Source: an uncultured Lachnospiraceae bacterium (lineage in GTDB: Bacteria; Bacillota; Clostridia; Lachnospirales; Lachnospiraceae). From it: 10,145 bases of DNA. A model generated the notes under the pieces. The model worked only from the letters and a program-made list of their open reading frames with translations, searched no databases and was not told the origin of the DNA. Below, one piece after another: positions 7,191-10,145 of the stretch. Made by a program: the position numbers and the translations under genes. Numbering within the stretch: the first letter of the stretch is position 1; each line of letters starts with the position of its first letter. Where the stretch lies: assembly GCA_947589175.1 (NCBI GenBank), contig CANPZR010000072.1:1-10145 (forward strand), read 5' to 3'.

Positions 7191-8278
7191 ATGAAGTGTA
7201 GTAAATGTGGAACAGAGTTTGAAGGGAAGTTTTGTCCTAATTGTGGCGTAAAGAAAAAACCTTTTTTTTAAGATGGTGGTTTATTGTGCTGGTAGTTGTA
7301 GTGATTGGATTTATAGCTGTTTCTATCGGCATAGGTGGGAATGGAAAGAAAATTAAATGGTCTGATATAAAACTTGGAGAGATGTTGCCCGAACCACAGG
7401 TTGATAAAGGCGAAGTCCATGATAACTCTGACGAGAGTCTTTGGATTGATATAAGCAAATTTTCTGATGAGCAGTATAATGATTATGTTGACGCATGTAA
7501 AGAAAAGGGATTTACAGTAGACGCTGAATCAAATTCTTCTACTTACGATGCGTACAATGCTGACGGATATAAATTGAGCCTTAGTTATTTTTCTGATATG
7601 AGTATTAAATTAGAAGCACCGATGGAAATGTCAGCCATTAAATGGCCTACAAGTACTGCAGGAAATATGTTGCCAGTGCCGAAGTCAACGACTGGGGTGT
7701 TTTCTTATGAGCAGGAGGATGGTTTCTTTGTGAATATAGGTGAAACAAGCAAAGATGATTATGAGGAATATGTTGAGGCTTGCTCGAAAAAAGGATTTAA
7801 TGTGGACTATGACAAAGGAGACAATTATTATTATTCGGATAATGCAGACGGTTGGCATGTTTCACTTAAATATGAGGGCAATAATATTATGTCCATAAAT
7901 ATTTCTGCTCCTTCTGATGAAGATGATGATAGTGCAACTTCTAAGGAAGAACCTAAACAGGATGTAACTGCAGAGCCAGAGGAAAAGAAAGCAGAAAAGA
8001 AAAAAGAGGATAAAGGCGCTTTAAGAACCGACTTTAAAGCGGCGATGGATAGTTATGAAGAGTTTATGGATAAATATGTTAAATTCATGAAAAAATATGA
8101 CAAGAATCCAAGTGATTTAGAACTGCTTGCCGATTATGCGGATTATATGAGCAAATATGCGGATTTTGTCAAGGATTTTGAAAAATGGGAAAAGAAGGAC
8201 ATGAATCCAGCAGAAACAGCTTATTACATTAAAGTACAAACACGGGTAAATAAAAAATTGCTTAAAGTAGCGCAATAA
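7191..8278 (+). CDS. Zinc-ribbon, single-membrane-segment protein with duplicated extracytoplasmic domain; frameshifted at a T8 run
   Basis: The only good ribosome site, AAGAAGGAGG, precedes ATG 7191. It starts a zinc ribbon, MKCSKCGTEFEGKFCPNCG with paired CxxC motifs (C3/C6, C15/C18), that stops at TAA 7269-7271 after 26 codons. The rest is open in the -1 frame from 7241 (TTG) to 8278, where the codons read as a 345-residue product. Numbered that way: a transmembrane helix (about 12-32, WWFIVLVVVVIGF), two tandem related domains (about 38-127 and 133-224, each from IKW to xAP with ACxxKGF and NADG motifs), an acidic/lysine-rich linker (225-258), and a helical C-terminal domain with YADYMSKYADF (259-345). 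The ribbon would be cytoplasmic and the repeats outside. A zinc ribbon joined to a membrane helix is a common single-protein layout in Lachnospiraceae, so one product is likely: by slippage, by phase variation, or because of a sequencing error or mutation. The function is unknown; I half-recall such proteins annotated DUF6591. Confidence 0.8.
7251..7273 (+). other. Possible -1 frameshift or slippage site (A6-CC-T8-AA)
   Basis: In the frame of ATG 7191 the codons read CCT TTT TTT TAA, so a T TTT TTT heptamer (X XXY YYZ form) directly abuts a stop codon. A -1 slip, or one extra T added by RNA polymerase on the eight-T run (7262-7269), gives CCT TTT TTT TTA and enters the frame of the transmembrane and repeat domains. 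A run of six A (7254-7259) lies just upstream. I see no strong stem-loop or pseudoknot immediately downstream. Confidence 0.5.
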
Positions 8279-8390
8279 TAAGAAGCTTACTGGAATATTA
8301 GAAGAGTGGCTCAATGGATGGTTCTATTGATGCCCTTGAAAAGTAAATAGCCCTTTGCAATACATAATTTTAATAACTGCAAGTCTTAAT

Positions 8391-8426
8391 CCCCTCGGAG
8401 CGTAAACTCCGGGGGGGTTCATTTTA
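8391..8426 (+). terminator. Probable intrinsic terminator of the zinc-ribbon gene
   Basis: CCCCTCGGAG (8391-8400) pairs with CTCCGGGGGG (8407-8416) through ten pairs, one of them G-U, closing a CGTAAA loop. It is followed by an imperfect T-rich tail (TTCATTTTAT). It lies 112 bp after the stop at 8278 and before the toxin-antitoxin promoter. The stretch from 8279 to 8390 holds no other feature I can support. Confidence 0.7.
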
Positions 8427-8464
8427 TGACTGACAAAGAAAAAATAGTTTTATCTGTTTTATGC

Positions 8465-8511
8465 TTGCAAACACTTGCATTTGCCAGAATAAATGATATA
8501 ATGTAGGCAAA
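8465..8511 (+). promoter_or_regulatory. Autoregulated promoter of the toxin-antitoxin operon
   Basis: TTGCAT (8475-8480), 16 bp and TATAAT (8497-8502), with an extended -10 TG at 8494-8495, form a rightward promoter. The -10 box is enclosed by an inverted repeat, TTTGCC (8480-8485) and GGCAAA (8506-8511). TTGCA also occurs twice at 8465 and 8475. Such repeats suit the antitoxin's ribbon-helix-helix dimers; RelB/DinJ-type antitoxins, alone or with toxin, usually repress their own promoter. The operator role is inferred. Confidence 0.65.
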
Positions 8512-8525
8512 GGAGTGTGATATAC

Positions 8526-8837
8526 ATGGCAAACACATCAGCAGTATATGCAAGGCTAGACAATGGTCTGAAGGAAAATGCTGAAAAAATTTTGAATCAG
8601 CTTGGCATTACTCCGTCCAGTGCCATTCAGATGTTTTACAGTCAGATTGTCCTGAACAGGGGCCTTCCGTTTAACCTCCGTCTGCCACAGACTCAAACTG
8701 TGCCTACGGCAATCGGGGATATGAGCCGGGAAGAATTGGATATAGAACTGAAAAAGGGAGTGGATTCTTTAAAATCTGGCAAGACCTACACAATGGATGA
8801 GGTTGATGCTGAACTTGAGAGGGAATTTGGCATATGA
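8526..8837 (+). CDS. RelB/DinJ family antitoxin
   Basis: This is the labile antitoxin of a type II toxin-antitoxin module; it neutralises the toxin encoded next and represses the operon. I chose ATG 8526 (103 aa, MANTSAVYARLDNGLK) because AAGGAG lies 10 nt upstream and this is where RelB/DinJ proteins usually begin; a GTG at 8517 overlaps the ribosome site. Residues 5-45 are the ribbon-helix-helix: a beta strand SAVYARLD, helix LKENAEKILNQLG, then ITPSSAIQMFYSQIVLNRGLPF, the RelB/DinJ signature. The linker LPFNLRLPQTQ is family-like, and the C-terminal half (MSREELDIELKKGVD, then MDEVDAELEREFG) should wrap the toxin. The stop overlaps the toxin start (ATGA), which implies translational coupling. 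An 80-bp degenerate copy of the middle of this gene lies at 6628-6707. Confidence 0.94.
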   Translation: MANTSAVYARLDNGLKENAEKILNQLGITPSSAIQMFYSQIVLNRGLPFNLRLPQTQTVPTAIGDMSREELDIELKKGVDSLKSGKTYTMDEVDAELEREFGI

Positions 8838-9157
8838 GTGATTCTTATTCTGTCGTTTATTCGCCGAAGGCAAAAGAAGATTTGAAGGGCATTTATTCCT
8901 ATATTGCCTTTACATTGTTAGTTCCAGACACGGCAACAGGTCAGGTAAACAGAATAAGAGCTGCCATACGCTCTCTTGATATTATGCCGTTTAGAAATTC
9001 AGTTGTTGATTGGGAGCCTTGGAAAAGTCTCGGAATACACAAGGTTCCTGTTGATAATTTTGTCATATTTTATGCTGTGGATGAAACTGCCATGAATGTT
9101 ACAGTTATTCGAATTGTTTATGGCGGTCGAGATATTGCTAACATTACAAAATTGTGA
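8834..9157 (+). CDS. RelE/ParE superfamily toxin
   Basis: This is the 107-residue toxin of the module with the antitoxin just upstream, starting within that gene's stop (ATGA). It has the RelE/ParE fold pattern: an opening strand YSVVYSPKAKEDLKGIYSYI, helices with a VNRIRAAIRSL segment, then a beta sheet IHKVPVDNFVIFYAVDE and NVTVIRIVYGGRDI. The C-terminal RIVYGGRDI, with R93 and R99, resembles the conserved arginine-bearing last strand of the superfamily. RelE members cleave mRNA on the ribosome, whereas ParE members poison DNA gyrase. The sequence alone does not settle which applies; the RelB/DinJ partner mildly favours the RelE/YafQ-like activity. Length and motifs look intact, and expression should follow the antitoxin from one promoter. 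Confidence 0.9.
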   Translation: MSDSYSVVYSPKAKEDLKGIYSYIAFTLLVPDTATGQVNRIRAAIRSLDIMPFRNSVVDWEPWKSLGIHKVPVDNFVIFYAVDETAMNVTVIRIVYGGRDIANITKL

Positions 9158-9164
9158 TATTGTG

Positions 9165-9194
9165 TACGATTTTCCTGAGATCGGGAAAATCGTA
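9165..9194 (+). terminator. Hairpin after the toxin gene, possible weak terminator
   Basis: TACGATTTTCC (9165-9175) pairs perfectly over 11 bp with GGAAAATCGTA (9184-9194) across an 8-nt loop, starting 8 bp after the toxin stop. There is no T-tract after either arm, so it may instead protect the 3' end of the message or be part of the structured region that follows. From 9195 to 9259 I see only a small inverted pair, ATGGGA (9238-9243) and TCCCAT (9255-9260). Confidence 0.5.
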
Positions 9195-9259
9195 TAGGCT
9201 GGTGCCAGTCAGATGTTTGGCGTTCTAGTTGAAAAACATGGGATTGTAGAATTTTCCCA

Positions 9260-9287
9260 TTGCTTTTTGAAAGGAATGTGGTACAAT
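9260..9287 (+). promoter_or_regulatory. Promoter-like site for the putative structured RNA
   Basis: TTGCTT (9260-9265), a 16-bp spacer and TACAAT (9282-9287) preceded by an extended -10 TG (9279-9280) form a plausible rightward promoter in a region without genes. Transcription would begin near 9293, exactly where a chain of hairpins begins. The -35 box is poor beyond TTG. Confidence 0.45.
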
Positions 9288-9292
9288 AACGA

Positions 9293-9505
9293 GGGAAATG
9301 CTGACGACGTTTGCGTCAGGAGGCATTTGACGAGTATTCCCATCGAGACGAAGTCGAGATGATATAATGAAACCAAGAACGGAGTTAGTAACTCCGCTTA
9401 CAGAATTTTTTTGGGTATAGACTCCCGGCAAAGAAGAATGGAGCTAGCAGCTCCTAGCAAATTGAGTAGGATGGATTTTTTCTGTCCTGCTCAATTTCTT
9501 ATTGT
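9293..9505 (+). ncRNA. Putative structured non-coding RNA, unknown family
   Basis: No convincing gene occurs between 9158 and 9659, yet 9296-9497 folds into successive hairpins. (1) AAATG/CATTT (9296-9300, 9324-9328) continues into CTGACG/CGTCAG (9301-9306, 9314-9319). (2) CATC/GATG (9341-9344, 9358-9361) and GAC/GTC enclose tandem G.A mismatches and a C(GAA)G loop. (3) CGGAGTT/AACTCCG lies at 9380-9396. (4) GGAGCT/AGCTCC lies at 9440-9454. (5) A 13-pair stem at 9459-9497 is followed by CTTATT. Hairpins 3 and 4 are related copies that differ by a compensatory pair in the stem. A promoter-like site ends 5 bp upstream and hairpin 5 resembles a terminator, so an independent transcript of about 210 nt is plausible. 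I do not recognise the family. It could instead be a dispersed intergenic repeat, or the RNA or DNA hairpin part of a mobile element. A GCCG-AAGG-CGGC hairpin at 9513-9524 lies just beyond. Confidence 0.45.
9459..9505 (+). terminator. Terminator-like hairpin at the end of the putative RNA
   Basis: AAATTGAGTAGGA (9459-9471) pairs with TCCTGCTCAATTT (9485-9497) over 13 pairs with one G-U, closing a 13-nt loop that holds six T. The 3' arm ends in TTT and runs on as CTTATT, giving a moderate U-tract with A residues opposite, as in an intrinsic terminator. Confidence 0.55.
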
Positions 9506-9659
9506 GCTGTCAGCCGAAGGCGGCGGAATGGAGGTAAAATTTATAAAGCGAATGAATTTACAGAGAAGTGAAATTATGGCACGATAGAGATGTAAAGTAC
9601 TAAAGCATGAGGAAGCGGAAAAAGACAGATTGAGATGATGAAATGTAGAGGTGGTAGCT

Positions 9660-9896
9660 ATGCAGGAACGCATGACATGGGCAGAAATCAAAGAAAAATA
9701 TCCAGAACAATGGATTGGCTTAGTGGATATTGATTGGGAAAACGGCGCGACGGTACGATCTGCGGTAGTGAAATATGTTGGAAAAAATTCGACGGAATTG
9801 TTAGAGATTAAATTTGATAATGAGCCAGAATTGGTAGTCAGATATACGTCTCCAGATAGTCTTGGACCGATGGGAATTGTGGAGTGTATGCTATGA
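9660..9896 (+). CDS. Small conserved-looking hypothetical protein
   Basis: This is a 78-residue soluble protein with no signal peptide or membrane segment. I chose ATG 9660, because GAGGTG lies 6 nt upstream; a GTG at 9651 overlaps that site. The sequence opens MTWAEIKEKYPEQWIGLVDIDWE, which looks helical and then strand, followed by ATVRSAVVKYVG, a FDNEPELVVRYTSPD segment and a LGPMGIVE end, suggesting a compact alpha/beta fold. I recognise the general pattern (MTW-x-EI-x-x-KYP, W-x-GL-x-D-x-DW, TxPDxLGPxG) as a small family in Lachnospiraceae. From memory it often sits beside a retropepsin-like aspartic protease gene, but I cannot check this and no intact protease follows here. Its stop overlaps the start of a 27-codon frame (ATGA). 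The role is unknown. Confidence 0.7.
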   Translation: MQERMTWAEIKEKYPEQWIGLVDIDWENGATVRSAVVKYVGKNSTELLEIKFDNEPELVVRYTSPDSLGPMGIVECML

Positions 9897-9976
9897 AACA
9901 TTTTACATTACTATTAAGTTGGCATTATGCTAATGAAACAAATTCGGTATTTTTAGGAGGCGCAGAAACACTATGA
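9893..9976 (+). CDS. 27-codon overlapping reading frame, possibly a truncated partner gene
   Basis: ATG 9893 overlaps the stop of the preceding gene (ATGA) and opens a frame beginning MKHFTLLLSWHYANETN that ends at TGA 9974-9976. That stop in turn overlaps the ATG at 9973. The double ATGA coupling is gene-like, but the product is very short and has no recognisable domain. It may be the start of the usual downstream partner of the 9660 gene, cut off when the sequence from about 9955 was inserted. It could equally be chance. Confidence 0.3.
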   Translation: MKHFTLLLSWHYANETNSVFLGGAETL

Positions 9977-10028
9977 GTGAAAAATATGATTTCTTTTGGA
10001 CTACAATGGAGTTGTGTGATTGGAAAAA
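9955..10028 (+). repeat. 74-bp perfect direct repeat, right copy (partner 6460-6533)
   Basis: These bases are identical to 6460-6533, and identity stops abruptly on both sides. They include the AGGAGG ribosome site (9955-9960) and the first 18-19 codons of the gene fragment at 9973. The perfect identity, including third codon positions, implies a recent copy or gene conversion. Confidence 0.92.
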
Positions 10029-10071
10029 AGAAGGCGATGATGACAAGGTGCTCAAACCAGTCATTAAATAG
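9973..10071 (+). pseudogene. Truncated start of the DUF4240-like gene (second copy)
   Basis: A 32-codon frame opens at ATG 9973, 12 nt after AGGAGG, with MSEKYDFFWTTMELCDWKK. It continues 13 residues further than the left copy (EGDDDKVLKPVIK) before TAG 10069-10071. The extra residues look like genuine continuation of the family (DDDxVLKPVI). After the stop, 10072-10145 encodes nothing resembling the rest of the protein and instead carries an inverted repeat. I read it as a 3'-truncated gene, although a short functional peptide cannot be excluded. The family name is recalled from memory and unverified. Confidence 0.55.
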
Positions 10072-10095
10072 AGGCATCATCAGTTTGTGTGAAAG

Positions 10096-10120
10096 CTATA
10101 TGACCTCTATGGTCATATAG
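10096..10120. repeat. Perfect 10-bp inverted repeat
   Basis: CTATATGACC (10096-10105) and GGTCATATAG (10111-10120) are exact reverse complements around a 5-bp TCTAT loop. No T-tract follows, so it is a poor terminator candidate. It lies 25 bp after the truncated frame and could be an operator, an element end or a leader hairpin for something beyond the window. Confidence 0.6.
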
Positions 10121-10145
10121 TTCACCTTATTCTGCCTTGGCTATC

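Noticed and set aside
7237..7458. 73-codon minus-strand frame
   Set aside because: Shadow of the zinc-ribbon membrane protein gene; low-complexity Thr/Ile-rich product.
8517..8525. GTG start extending the antitoxin by three codons
   Set aside because: It overlaps the AAGGAG ribosome site, and family members begin at the equivalent of ATG 8526.
9277..9363. 28-codon plus-strand frame beginning MWYNNEGNADDV
   Set aside because: It starts inside the proposed -10 region with AGGA directly against the ATG. The bases are better explained by stems, though a short peptide cannot be fully excluded.
9225..9431. 68-codon minus-strand frame across the hairpin region
   Set aside because: No ribosome site or domain. 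The region is better explained by paired stems, and symmetrical stems tend to leave both strands open.
9293..9505. Integron attC-like array, group II intron or CRISPR
   Set aside because: No attC core sites, no domain V-like hairpin and no regularly spaced identical repeats are present. The two GGAG hairpins differ and are only two.
9491..9901. 136-codon minus-strand frame
   Set aside because: It is antisense to the 78-residue gene, which has a ribosome site and a plausible protein pattern. The minus-strand product is low-complexity Ser/Thr/Ile-rich.

Overview
The window looks like a chromosomal stretch from a low-GC Gram-positive anaerobe, most likely a gut Clostridia/Lachnospiraceae member. 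The signs are AT-rich sequence, strong AGGAGG-type ribosome binding sites, sigma-A promoters with near-consensus boxes, and protein types I associate with that family: an EVE-containing McrB, an orphan GlgB, a zinc-ribbon/transmembrane/repeat protein, and small conserved hypotheticals. The taxonomic call is inference. It is an accessory-type region with a defence locus, a toxin-antitoxin pair, gene debris and structured intergenic DNA.

Left part (1-5743, minus strand): a type IV (modification-dependent) restriction system. mcrB (AAA+ GTPase with an EVE reader domain) overlaps mcrC (PD-(D/E)xK nuclease, cut by the window start) by 8 bp. A near-consensus promoter just upstream (3911-3939) supports an mcrB start at 3839, behind AGGAGG. 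Upstream of it on the same strand is glgB, a compact 1,4-alpha-glucan branching enzyme. A TetR/AcrR-type regulator (5892-6413) is divergent from glgB.

Middle (6414-7190): a scar of broken genes. It holds an internally deleted copy of a small gene whose first 74 bp recur perfectly at 9955, then an 80-bp degenerate piece of the RelB/DinJ antitoxin gene found intact at 8526. Next is a minus-strand XRE regulator whose divergent intergenic region carries a large palindrome and a good rightward promoter. That promoter drives a zinc-ribbon membrane protein (7191-8278) whose two parts lie in different frames, joined at an eight-T run that forms a T TTT TTT heptamer directly before a stop. A GC-rich hairpin (8391) probably terminates it.

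Right part (8465-10145): a RelB/DinJ-type antitoxin and RelE/ParE-type toxin operon (ATGA overlap), with an extended -10 promoter inside inverted repeats. A 500-bp gap follows. It holds a promoter-like site (9260-9287), a run of at least five hairpins and a terminator-like hairpin (9459-9505), which together look like an independent structured RNA of about 210 nt. Two hairpins are related copies whose stems differ by a compensatory pair, and another has tandem G.A mismatches and a C(GAA)G loop. After it come a 78-residue conserved-looking hypothetical protein and two tiny overlapping reading frames, the last being the truncated sister of the 6478 fragment.

The best candidates for something undescribed are the putative RNA at about 9293-9505, the frameshift site at 7261-7271, and the repeated fragmentation of one gene family and the antitoxin gene on both sides of the XRE/zinc-ribbon locus.
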